This document shows positions 1 to 5,955 of a DNA stretch of 5,969 nt, piece by piece. Source of the DNA: Bacteroidota bacterium (GTDB lineage Bacteria > Bacteroidota > Bacteroidia > Bacteroidales > VadinHA17). Location: positions 1-5,969 of the forward strand of contig DAOVLD010000124.1 in NCBI GenBank assembly GCA_030631445.1, in the 5' to 3' direction. Each line of letters opens with the position of its first letter. The first letter of the stretch is position 1. The notes beneath the pieces are model-generated. The model did not search any database. It had not been told where the DNA came from and worked only from the letters and a program-made list of their open reading frames with translations. The position numbers were made by a program, and so were the translations under genes.

Positions 1-47
1 CCTTATTTGTCTTGGTTCATAAAGTGAACAGTAGTTTCATAAAATAA

Positions 48-78
48 AAAAGGAAGACAATTATCGTGTCCTCCTTTT
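48..78 (-). terminator. Rho-independent terminator of the DUF4382 lipoprotein gene
   Basis: A 12-base stem (48-59 with 67-78, one A-C mismatch) closes a 7-base loop. Read on the minus strand it is followed by a run of T (rich in T over about 41-52), as expected for an intrinsic terminator. It lies about 30 bases past the stop codon of the minus-strand lipoprotein gene. The plus-strand side also ends in TTTT, so it may work in both directions for an unseen gene to the left. Confidence 0.75.
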
Positions 79-108
79 AAAATATTGACGCAGAGATATT
101 TATACTCT

Positions 109-951
109 TTATTCCAGCGGAGTTAATATAAAATCTTGTAGTGTTTGATTTCCCTCAATTACTTCTATATTGGGATAAGTTACCGTATCAAAATCCATTT
201 TAGTTGCATATATTGAATAAGTCCCTGCAGGAATACCTATTAGTGCATAGAAACCTGTTGAATCAGTAATTGTAAATGATATAATAGTATCCTGCTCAAT
301 CCACACAGAAGCATCGGATAAATAGTTAGACGATGTATCGCTTACTGTCCCTCCAATTCTTCCTGCTGTAGAACTATTCACAGCTCTAATTACTGGTTTA
401 AAATGAAAACCTTCAATACCACCTGAAGAATTAATATTACCCAAAGCCACAAATGATTTATTAACATCAAAATCCAATATTAATTCGGCTGTAAGTCCAC
501 CCTGAACCTGAATATTTGGTTTAATAAATATCTTAATCCCGGTTTGTGCACCACTTGGAACAGTTAAATCATAAGTTGTTCCATCTTTTAATTTAGCACT
601 GGCTTCGCTTATATATAAACGAATATGATCATACACCCCTACTGGCACATCAAATTCAGGCAGATCGGCAGTAAAACCATTTCTTAAATCAAGTAAATTA
701 TAAGAAATTGGAGTTTCAACCAAAATAATATAAGGATCACCCTCATTGGCACTTTTCTCCCTTATCTCAATCTTACTGATAGTTACATTGGCTTCTTCAA
801 CCAGGTTAGCAGGAAAGGGATCATCTGTGATTTTAATGATCAAATTACCACCACTTTTATCATCATCTTTATTACAACCATTAAAGAAAATGAAAGAAAA
901 TGATATCAATAATAGAGTTGATACTGTACTTACAAATTTTGTTGTTTTCAT
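109..951 (-). CDS. Surface lipoprotein with DUF4382 and carboxypeptidase-regulatory-like domains
   Basis: The 280-residue product starts with a lipoprotein signal peptide: Lys at 3 and 5, a hydrophobic core at about 9-23, and a lipobox FFNGC with Cys26 as the lipidated residue. Cys is followed by Asn-Lys-Asp-Asp-Asp, which fits the Bacteroidota lipoprotein export signal for the cell surface. Residues about 36-192 match my knowledge of DUF4382 (start LIIKITDDP, a central NLLDLRNG segment, end GFHFKPVIRAV). Residues about 198-278 look like a carboxypeptidase-regulatory-like beta-sandwich (GGTVSD, TDSTGFYAL, IPAGTYSI). I chose the ATG at 951 over the one at 975 because AGGAAAG lies just before it and the signal peptide then has normal length. 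No catalytic residues are visible; a binding or scaffold role is inference. The gene appears monocistronic, with a terminator just after it. A poor -7-like box (TACGTTTA, 996-989) lies upstream. Family call is confident, function unknown. Confidence 0.88.
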   Translation of the reverse strand: MKTTKFVSTVSTLLLISFSFIFFNGCNKDDDKSGGNLIIKITDDPFPANLVEEANVTISKIEIREKSANEGDPYIILVETPISYNLLDLRNGFTADLPEFDVPVGVYDHIRLYISEASAKLKDGTTYDLTVPSGAQTGIKIFIKPNIQVQGGLTAELILDFDVNKSFVALGNINSSGGIEGFHFKPVIRAVNSSTAGRIGGTVSDTSSNYLSDASVWIEQDTIISFTITDSTGFYALIGIPAGTYSIYATKMDFDTVTYPNIEVIEGNQTLQDFILTPLE

Positions 952-1154
952 TCTTTCCTGTATTAAATTATACAAAATCCATGTTGATTAAACGTATAAA
1001 TTCATATAAAGGTTGCTTTAAACAAAATATTTCTAACTTGTAATTCATTGAATTAATCTTTATTGAAGGCTTTATTCATTGTCTTGCCTCTCATATATTC
1101 ATGGTTTATAACATATTATAAGCCTCTGATTTTCTGATCTTATTCCTTTGGTAT

Positions 1155-1170
1155 GTGACAAATGTCCCTT
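1155..1170. promoter_or_regulatory. Candidate Crp/Fnr-type dyad
   Basis: The core GACAAATGTC is a 10-base dyad with perfect 4-base arms (GACA/TGTC). With its flank it reads TGTGACAAATGTCCC, so the left half matches the TGTGA half-site of Crp/Fnr-family regulators, while the right half is weaker. It lies 27 bases upstream of the ATG of a doubtful 39-codon ORF and about 200 bases upstream of the divergent lipoprotein gene. It could serve either, or neither. Confidence 0.25.
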
Positions 1171-1193
1171 AAATTAACCTAAAGTTTACTACT

Positions 1194-1313
1194 ATGAAAG
1201 TACACATTAGGAAAAGACAAATCACATCAAAAAGTAATTGTAAACCAGATCACGTTTACCAAGTTTACTATAAAGACTCAAAATATAAGACTATATGTAA
1301 TACTTGCAGTTAA
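1194..1313 (+). CDS. Doubtful 39-residue ORF with CxxC near its end
   Basis: An ATG-started frame of 39 codons ends in TAA. The product is basic (start MKVHIRKRQ), contains a VYQVYY segment and three cysteines (16, 35, 38), the last two as CNTC. I recognise no family. Support is weak: there is no ribosome-binding site, and an open frame of this length is not rare in 800 bases of AT-rich DNA. In its favour are the candidate regulatory dyad just upstream and the otherwise empty surroundings. It could also be the left stub of a decayed gene. Listed for completeness only. Confidence 0.18.
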   Translation: MKVHIRKRQITSKSNCKPDHVYQVYYKDSKYKTICNTCS

Positions 1314-1393
1314 AAAACTTTTCATTTTTAGAACAATAGATATATTCCGTTGATAATAAATATTGGTCTCTTAGACAGGTATATAAACAAGAA

Positions 1394-1430
1394 GTCCCCC
1401 AGATGCGCTTGAATCAGAGGCGTGGAGGAC
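1394..1430. other. Imperfect hairpin with GC-rich loop
   Basis: Arms GTCCCCCA (1394-1401) and TGGAGGAC (1423-1430) pair over 8 positions with one mismatch, around a 21-base loop that is much richer in G and C than the surroundings. No T-run follows directly, so it is not a standard terminator. It may be part of a structured RNA or of another dispersed repeat; nothing else in the window matches it. Confidence 0.25.
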
Positions 1431-1540
1431 ATTATTAATGCAAACATAATCTATTTTTTAATTTTACCGAAGATTTTAGTAAAAATGTTAAGATCCTTAA
1501 GCATCCCGTTTATGGCTTTTTTTATGCCTTATAGGCCGGG

Positions 1541-1667
1541 AAGTCGTGCTCCGATTTCAATTCGGGGTACGATTTAGGGGAGCAGTACCCAGTCGGAGTC
1601 CGAACTCCCACCCACCTGGCCGTCCCACAGTCGGAGTCCGACTGCCTCTGACCTGAACGGCTTTAAC
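1541..1667 (+). repeat. Dispersed hairpin repeat, copy A (two modules)
   Basis: Module 1 is a stem-loop: AGTCGTGCTCCGATT (1542-1556), loop TCA, then ATTCGGGGTACGATT (1560-1574), with three G-T pairs and one T-T mismatch. After 16 bases comes module 2 (1591-1667), with two AGTCGGAGTCCGA units (1591-1603, 1629-1641) separated by a C-rich spacer and ending in TTTAAC. Each unit is itself a dyad (GTCGGA-G-TCCGA, completed by a final C in the second unit). Module 2 matches copy B at 67 of 77 positions, in the same orientation. Module 1 matches the first hairpin of copy C. The GC-rich element stands out from the AT-rich surroundings. It is not coding in any convincing frame. A REP-like non-autonomous element is the likeliest class, by inference. 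Confidence 0.85.
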
Positions 1668-1768
1668 AAGAAGAATAAGCTCGGATTAAAGGGTTTGAGT
1701 CCGGAGTAAGTTGCATGTTGGTTAGCCAACCTACAAGATAAAAGATAAAAATTTTAAAAAAATGCCAT

Positions 1769-1820
1769 AATGTGTAATCTGTTATACATTTTTTATTATA
1801 TTTGCATATTATATTACACG
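1769..1820 (+). promoter_or_regulatory. hipBA promoter with candidate HipB operators
   Basis: TATATTTG at 1797-1804 is an exact match to the Bacteroidota -7 box TAnnTTTG. It would place the transcript start near 1810, about 12 bases before the hipB ATG. No good -33 TTG is present; TGTG at 1771-1774 is the nearest candidate, slightly too far away. A 22-base imperfect dyad covers that position: AATGTGTAA (1769-1777) and TTATACATT (1782-1790), 8 of 9 paired. A third half-site, ATTACAC (1813-1819), is the exact inverse of GTGTAAT (1772-1778). Half-sites of the form TGTRTAA on both sides of the -7 box suit repression by the HTH protein encoded next. Confidence 0.55.
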
Positions 1821-1822
1821 TT

Positions 1823-2146
1823 ATGAAAAAGAAAACTGTATTATTACCTAAGCAACAAAGAATTCTCCGGGAGCTTGGTGAAAACATCAAGTTGGCAAGA
1901 TTAAGAAGAAAATTAAGTGCAGATCAGGTTTCAACCCGGGCTAATATTGCCCGAAAAACACTCTGGTCAATTGAAAATGGATCCTCTACAGTAAGTATTG
2001 GCGCTTATTTACAAGTGCTTTTTATTCTCGGTTTAGATAAAGATCTGGTTAATATTGCTAAGGATGATGAACTTGGAAGGAAATTACAGGATTCAAAATT
2101 AATAGTAAAAGAAAGAGCCCCGAAAAAAACAAATCGTAAAAGATAA
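1823..2146 (+). CDS. hipB: HipB-like antitoxin, Xre-family DNA-binding protein
   Basis: The 107-residue product has a Cro/CI-type helix-turn-helix at about residues 15-72: LGENIKLARLRRKLSADQV, then a recognition-helix region RANIARKTLWSIENG, then SIGAYLQVLFILGL. The remainder is a polar linker and a very basic tail (KERAPKKTNRKR). Position immediately before a hipA gene identifies it as the antitoxin and operon repressor. By analogy with the characterised HipBA system it should bind HipA as a dimer and bind the inverted repeats over its promoter. I chose the ATG at 1823; an in-frame TTG at 1802 would overlap the -7 box and add seven unlikely residues. No Shine-Dalgarno sequence is visible, which is common in this phylum. 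The stop codon directly abuts the hipA ATG (TAAATG), so translation is probably coupled. Confidence 0.85.
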   Translation: MKKKTVLLPKQQRILRELGENIKLARLRRKLSADQVSTRANIARKTLWSIENGSSTVSIGAYLQVLFILGLDKDLVNIAKDDELGRKLQDSKLIVKERAPKKTNRKR

Positions 2147-3421
2147 ATGACACAAAATATACATCAAAAAGAAGTATTTGTTTATGCTCATTGGTTGGGT
2201 TTAAATACTCCCTTTCTAATGGGAACTTTAAATATTAATATAACCAGGGGAAAAGAAATTTTTTCATTTGAATATGATGATGATTGGTTACAATCCGGAA
2301 TTGCACAAGATTTAGATCCGGATCTGGGACTATATTCAGGTCCTCAGTACATAAGAGATGAAAAAGCAAATTTTGGATTATTTATGGATTCGTCTCCGGA
2401 CCGGTGGGGACGGCTATTAATGAAAAGAAGAGAAGCAGCTCTTGCACGGAATGAAGGAAGAAAGATTAATACATTATATGAATCAGACTACTTACTGGGT
2501 GTTTTTGATGACTATAGAATGGGTGCATTGAGGTTTAAAACCGATCAACAAGGTGAATTTTTAAATAAAAATAAAAGATTCACTTCTCCACCATGGACTT
2601 CATTGCGAGATCTGGAATATGCAAGTTTACAACTTGAAAAAGAAGATATATCTGAAGATCCGGAATATTTTACATGGTTAAATATGCTACTTGCTCCCGG
2701 TTCTTCATTGGGTGGAGCACGACCAAAAGCAAGTGTTGTAGACCCCAATAGTGAACTTTGGATAGCAAAATTCCCAAGTTTAAATGACCATAAAAACGTT
2801 GGTGCATGGGAGATAATTGTAAATCGCCTTGCTATAAATGCAGGTTTAAATGTTGCTTATGCCAAAGCGCAAAAGTTTTATGGTAATCATCACACCTTCT
2901 TAACAAAACGATTTGATAGAAATACGAAAGGACATAGAATCCATTTTGCTTCAGCCTTGACTATGTTGGGTTATAAAGATGGGACAGATTATACTGATGG
3001 AGTAAGTTATTTGGAGTTAGCAGAATTCCTCATACAGAAAGGTGCCATAGTAAATAAAGATTTAGAAGAACTTTGGAGAAGAATTGTATTCTCTATATGT
3101 ATTTCAAATACTGATGATCACCTGCGGAACCATGGCTTTATCTTAACTGATGATGGATGGATTCTTTCTCCTGCATACGATATTAATCCTATAGAAACCG
3201 GTTCCGGACTAAGATTAAATATAACTGAGGATGATAACTCATTAGACATAGAAGTTGCATTAGAAGTAGCTGAATATTTTAGACTTGACAATAAAAGGGC
3301 TAATAAAATTATCAACCAAATAAAAGAATCAGTACAACATTGGAAAGAATTTTCTGATGAATATGGTATTTCTAAAACAGAACAGGATATTATGTCAAGG
3401 GCTTTTTCCAAAGCTTACTAA
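2147..3421 (+). CDS. hipA: HipA-family serine/threonine kinase toxin
   Basis: The 424-residue product is close to the 440 residues of E. coli HipA and looks complete. The N-terminal subdomain (about 1-130) has the family segments MGTLNI and FMDSSPDRWGRLLMKRRE. The kinase core follows. The glycine-rich loop PGSSLGGARPKA lies at 184-195, where the family carries an autophosphorylated serine (Ser186 or Ser187 here). WIAKF places the nucleotide-binding lysine at 208. NTDDHLRNHG at 321-330 gives catalytic Asp323 and Asn328. SPAYDINP at 341-348 gives metal-binding Asp345. All key residues are present, so an active kinase is expected. Known HipA enzymes phosphorylate aminoacyl-tRNA synthetases (GltX in E. 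coli) and cause growth arrest; the target here cannot be read from the sequence. It is a single-chain HipA with its own N-terminal subdomain, not the split HipS-HipT form. It follows hipB with no gap, and repeat copy B begins 12 bases after its stop. Confidence 0.93.
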   Translation: MTQNIHQKEVFVYAHWLGLNTPFLMGTLNINITRGKEIFSFEYDDDWLQSGIAQDLDPDLGLYSGPQYIRDEKANFGLFMDSSPDRWGRLLMKRREAALARNEGRKINTLYESDYLLGVFDDYRMGALRFKTDQQGEFLNKNKRFTSPPWTSLRDLEYASLQLEKEDISEDPEYFTWLNMLLAPGSSLGGARPKASVVDPNSELWIAKFPSLNDHKNVGAWEIIVNRLAINAGLNVAYAKAQKFYGNHHTFLTKRFDRNTKGHRIHFASALTMLGYKDGTDYTDGVSYLELAEFLIQKGAIVNKDLEELWRRIVFSICISNTDDHLRNHGFILTDDGWILSPAYDINPIETGSGLRLNITEDDNSLDIEVALEVAEYFRLDNKRANKIINQIKESVQHWKEFSDEYGISKTEQDIMSRAFSKAY

Positions 3422-3433
3422 TATTCCTGGTTA

Positions 3434-3510
3434 AGTCGGAGTCCGAACTTCCACCCACCTGGCCATACCTCAGTCGGAGTCCGACTGCCTCTAATTTGGA
3501 TGGATTTAAC
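3434..3510 (+). repeat. Dispersed hairpin repeat, copy B (module 2 only)
   Basis: This 77-base copy equals module 2 of copy A in length and orientation, with 10 mismatches and no gaps. It has two AGTCGGAGTCCGA units (3434-3446, 3472-3484) with the conserved spacer core CCACCCACCTGGCC, and ends in ATTTAAC. The two units can pair across the spacer. It lies between hipA and the sigma factor gene, so it may also act as a 3' end stabiliser or partial terminator for the hipBA transcript; no T-run follows. Module 1 is absent. Confidence 0.85.
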
Positions 3511-3580
3511 AGAAAGTACAGGATTGTTTTTTACCTTGCCTAAAAATAAACGTATTATTAGATAAACGAAGAGATTTAAT

Positions 3581-4126
3581 TTGGACACCAAAGATATAAT
3601 CAAATCCTGTATCATCAAGGATGAGGCCGCTTTCAGAAAACTCGTTGACAGATATTCTGACTTTGCATTTACCGTTGCTTTCAGAATAATGAATGATGAT
3701 GATGAGTCGAAAGATATTGTACAGGAATCGTTTATCACTGTCTGGAATAAAATTGGGGGGTTCAATACAGAAAAGAATTTCAGCAATTGGCTTTACAGGA
3801 TCATTGTAAATAAATGTTATGATTCACTTAGAAAGAGGAAAAGAAAACAACTGATCTATCCTGATGGTGACAGTTGGAATATCCCGGGTTTATATAGTGA
3901 TAGTAATCCGGACAAAAAATTGGATAATGAAGAGATCGGTAAGATTATACGCCTGTTAACAAATAAATTAAGCACAAAACAAAGGATCGTATTTGTTTTG
4001 AGTGAACTGGAAGGCCTGTCACATGAGGATATTTTTAAAATAACAGGGATGGCAAAGTCATCAATAAAAAGTAATCTTAACCATGCCCGGCGAAAGATTG
4101 GTGAAATGGTTGAAAAATATATCTGA
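3581..4126 (+). CDS. ECF-type RNA polymerase sigma factor
   Basis: The 181-residue product has sigma-70 region 2 at about residues 11-87, with the usual DEAAFRKLVDRYSDFAF start, the core-binding DIVQESFITVWNKI and the -10-reading helix NWLYRIIVNKCYDSLRKRKRK. Region 4 is at about 122-176, with LSTKQRIVFVLSELEGLSHEDI and the helix-turn-helix GMAKSSIKSNLNHARRKI. Regions 1 and 3 are absent, as in group IV (ECF) sigma factors. The start is TTG at 3581: an in-frame stop lies 18 bases upstream and the first in-frame ATG would remove half of region 2. GAAGAG lies 8 bases before the TTG. A weak start codon would keep sigma levels low relative to its partner. It is the first gene of a three-gene operon, with 2 bases to the next. 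I see no convincing promoter in the 70 bases between the repeat and the start. Confidence 0.92.
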   Translation: MDTKDIIKSCIIKDEAAFRKLVDRYSDFAFTVAFRIMNDDDESKDIVQESFITVWNKIGGFNTEKNFSNWLYRIIVNKCYDSLRKRKRKQLIYPDGDSWNIPGLYSDSNPDKKLDNEEIGKIIRLLTNKLSTKQRIVFVLSELEGLSHEDIFKITGMAKSSIKSNLNHARRKIGEMVEKYI

Positions 4127-4128
4127 CA

Positions 4129-4683
4129 ATGAATAAAACCGATAAATATTCTAAAGTAATTGAGGTACTTAAGGGTAACAAACCCGTTTTAGCCAACAAA
4201 GAAAAATTGACTGATGATGTCATGATAAGGATTCAGGAGCCAGTTGGAAAATTTACTTTTCAGGAGAAGCTGAGTAATTATCTTTTTGGCTGGGCGGATA
4301 TTGGCTGGATCCGGGGGACAATGGCAATTGCTGCTACGGTTTTTATCGGAATCTTCATTGTTCAACAGCTTATTATAACTGATCGAATCAATTCACTTGA
4401 GAAACAATTGATCAGGACTGTCAATACCATTAATACACAGGAACCGGATCTGGGAATAATGCAGAAAGTCCTCCTGAATATAGTTGCAAAAGATCAACTA
4501 GCGGAGGATAGTATCACTATATCAAGATCCGATCTGGAAGAACTATTGAATTCATACCTCGAGTTGCAAGAAAACTATGATAATATGGAACAAAATGCCG
4601 GTGTAAATTCATATATACAAAAATTGCTCAAACGAAACCTTGAGGAAGGTGCTAATGATGATGAATCAGAACTAAAACTTTAA
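4129..4683 (+). CDS. Putative anti-sigma factor, single-pass membrane protein
   Basis: The 184-residue product has no signal peptide. A cytoplasmic N-terminal part (1-60, containing KVIEVLKGNKP and LTDDVMIRIQEP) is followed by one hydrophobic helix at about 61-82 (IRGTMAIAATVFIGIFIV). The C-terminal part (83-184) is polar and rich in Leu/Glu heptad-like stretches, such as SDLEELLNSYLELQENYDN at about 134-152, which suggests a coiled coil on the outer side of the inner membrane. The ATG lies 2 bases after the sigma stop. Position and topology imply that it restrains the sigma factor and receives an envelope signal, but it has no HxxxCxxC zinc motif and no domain I can name. Anti-sigma function is therefore inferred from context and shape only. 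Confidence 0.7.
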   Translation: MNKTDKYSKVIEVLKGNKPVLANKEKLTDDVMIRIQEPVGKFTFQEKLSNYLFGWADIGWIRGTMAIAATVFIGIFIVQQLIITDRINSLEKQLIRTVNTINTQEPDLGIMQKVLLNIVAKDQLAEDSITISRSDLEELLNSYLELQENYDNMEQNAGVNSYIQKLLKRNLEEGANDDESELKL

Positions 4684-4687
4684 AACA

Positions 4688-5854
4688 ATGAAACGGAAAC
4701 TTAAAATAACATTAACATTCCTATCCATGATAATACTCTTCTCATGTGATTATGAAACTCATGTAATAAACACGGTTCATAAAGATGGATCCGTTACCAG
4801 GAAAGTAATCATGAAAAACAGCGAAGAGATATTTGAACCGGATAAATACAGGGTACCTGTTGACAGTACATGGCAAACCCAAATTGATATGGATGTAAAT
4901 GAAGCAGGTGACACATCATGGATCCTCACAGCGGAAAAGCATTTCGGAAATGTGGATGAGATAAACGAAGAGTATATAAATGATAAGGGTAGTAACCAGG
5001 ATCTTGAAAGAAAAGCTTATTTTTCAAAGAGCTTTAAATGGTTTACTACCGTTTTCAGGTATAGTGAAACAATTGACAAGTTCATGACAGTTACCTGTCC
5101 GGTATCAGATTTTTTATCCGATGAAGAACTTAAGTTTTTCTATCTGCCTGGTAATGTTAGGTCAGAACTAAAGAACGGAAACGATAGTCTGAAGTATGAA
5201 GCGTTGTCAGATACCATTGATATGAAATCTGAAATTTGGATGTGGACAAGTTTTGTAAGGCAATGGATTGAAATCTTCTATGATCTGTTTGGGGATCATC
5301 CTGATCTATCTATTGATAAGGAGGAGATGTTGTCAAAGGAATCAGGTTTTATCCAACAACTCATTGATTATGAGAAGAGTGAAAAAGAAGAAGATGAAGA
5401 AATCTTGCAACTCCTTGATGAAGAAAATGATGAAGAAGTCTTGCGACTTCTTGAAGAAGAAGAAAAAGAAGATGATGCAGGTGATGACATTGAACTGGTA
5501 GTAACATCTGTACTGGGTAAGAAATTCTATTCGACCTTCAAGACTGAAATAGACAGTGCAATGTCGGTACTGGAAACAATGATTGAGCCTTTCGTTTCTG
5601 CAGACAATTATGACATGGAAATCAGAATGCCCGGCAGGATTATTGCATCAAACGGGTATGCCGAAACGGATACGGATACTGAAACCGGAGGAGGTATTTT
5701 ATGGACAGTAGATGGGGATTATTTTCTGACTCAACAATATGAAATGTGGGCTGAATCACGAGTTAACAATTACTGGGCCTGGATTATTTCTGCTTTTTTC
5801 ATTCTTTTCGTTATTACAGGAATTGTGATCCGTTCTAAAAAAGAAAAGGATTGA
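4688..5854 (+). CDS. Unrecognised lipoprotein with C-terminal membrane helix and acidic tandem repeat
   Basis: The 388-residue product begins with a lipoprotein signal peptide (KRKLK, hydrophobic 8-18, lipobox LFSC, lipidated Cys20). The mature part starts with Asp at +2, which in E. coli keeps lipoproteins in the inner membrane; whether that rule holds here is uncertain. A soluble region (21-361) follows, starting with YETHVINTVHKDGSVTRKV. It contains a very acidic stretch at about 228-267 with a 12-residue tandem repeat (DEEILQLLDEEN, DEEVLRLLEEEE). A hydrophobic helix at about 363-382 is followed by a basic tail (RSKKEKD), as expected for a cytoplasmic end. The protein would thus be anchored at both ends with its body in the periplasm. 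I recognise no family. It starts 4 bases after the anti-sigma-like gene, so it belongs to the same operon, and a role in sensing or in controlling the anti-sigma protein is inference. Confidence 0.8.
   Translation: MKRKLKITLTFLSMIILFSCDYETHVINTVHKDGSVTRKVIMKNSEEIFEPDKYRVPVDSTWQTQIDMDVNEAGDTSWILTAEKHFGNVDEINEEYINDKGSNQDLERKAYFSKSFKWFTTVFRYSETIDKFMTVTCPVSDFLSDEELKFFYLPGNVRSELKNGNDSLKYEALSDTIDMKSEIWMWTSFVRQWIEIFYDLFGDHPDLSIDKEEMLSKESGFIQQLIDYEKSEKEEDEEILQLLDEENDEEVLRLLEEEEKEDDAGDDIELVVTSVLGKKFYSTFKTEIDSAMSVLETMIEPFVSADNYDMEIRMPGRIIASNGYAETDTDTETGGGILWTVDGDYFLTQQYEMWAESRVNNYWAWIISAFFILFVITGIVIRSKKEKD
5393..5464 (+). repeat. 36-base tandem duplication inside the third operon gene
   Basis: Two adjacent 36-base units (5393-5428 and 5429-5464) are identical at 30 of 36 positions and encode DEEILQLLDEEN and DEEVLRLLEEEE. 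The unit is a multiple of three, so the frame is kept. The purine-rich surroundings favour slippage, and copy number may vary between strains. Confidence 0.75.
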
Positions 5855-5870
5855 GTCCGAAGGAGATTGA

Positions 5871-5955
5871 AAAGTCGTGCTCCGACTCGAAGTCGGGGTA
5901 CGACTAAAGGAAGACCAATGCTCAGTCGGAATCCGGTCTGAAGCCGGAGTCCGAC
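5871..5955 (+). repeat. Dispersed hairpin repeat, copy C (two modules, divergent)
   Basis: Module 1 is a 15-base stem, AGTCGTGCTCCGACT (5873-5887) with AGTCGGGGTACGACT (5891-5905), all pairs made if two G-T pairs are counted, closed by the loop CGA. It is the counterpart of module 1 in copy A. After 19 bases module 2 forms a hairpin GTCGGAATCCGG (5925-5936), loop TCTGAAG, CCGGAGTCCGAC (5944-5955), with one mismatch. This is a shorter form of module 2 in copies A and B, with the C-rich spacer missing. It lies 18 bases after the stop of the sigma operon and may continue beyond the window. It could protect or end the operon transcript, although no T-run follows. Confidence 0.8.

Larger units (their letters stand above)
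952..1822. other. Gene-poor intergenic region with scattered dyads and a repeat
   Basis: About 870 bases hold no convincing gene. What can be seen is a Crp/Fnr-like dyad (1157-1166), a 39-codon plus-strand ORF (1194-1313) with no family resemblance I can name, and a hairpin at 1394-1430. There is also a small GCCT-TAT-AGGC hairpin at 1526-1536, repeat copy A (1541-1667), a 5-base hairpin GTTGG-TTAG-CCAAC at 1717-1730, and the hipB promoter region. The sequence is strongly AT-rich except for the repeat. It could be the remains of a lost gene, a regulatory RNA region, or simple spacer; the sequence does not decide. Confidence 0.6.

Noticed and set aside
746..991. Plus-strand open frame of 81 codons
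   Set aside because: It is antisense to the start of the well-supported DUF4382 lipoprotein gene and resembles no protein family.
1182..1270. Cluster of GTTTAC/GTAAAC words as an operator array
   Set aside because: Spacing and orientation are irregular, and two of the four fall in a possible Val-Tyr repeat of the short ORF, so chance or coding explains them as well.
1663..1890. Minus-strand frame of 75 codons overlapping the hipB start
   Set aside because: It crosses the hipBA promoter and the start of hipB, with no recognisable product.
3430..3510. Possible integron attC site around copy B (GTTAAGT at the left, ATTTAAC at the right)
   Set aside because: The boxes are in the wrong order for attC, which runs RYYYAAC to GTTRRRY. 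Copy A lacks both at the matching places, and no integrase is visible.
3418..3786. Minus-strand open frame of 122 codons across repeat B and the sigma gene
   Set aside because: It overlaps sigma region 2, which is clearly coding on the plus strand, and its product has no recognisable features.
5268..5501. Plus-strand frame giving a Lys/Met-rich peptide
   Set aside because: It is a frame-shifted reading of the Glu/Asp-rich codons (GAA, GAT) of the third operon gene.
1541..5955. CRISPR array
   Set aside because: The repeats are few, kilobases apart and divergent; there are no regular spacers and no cas genes.
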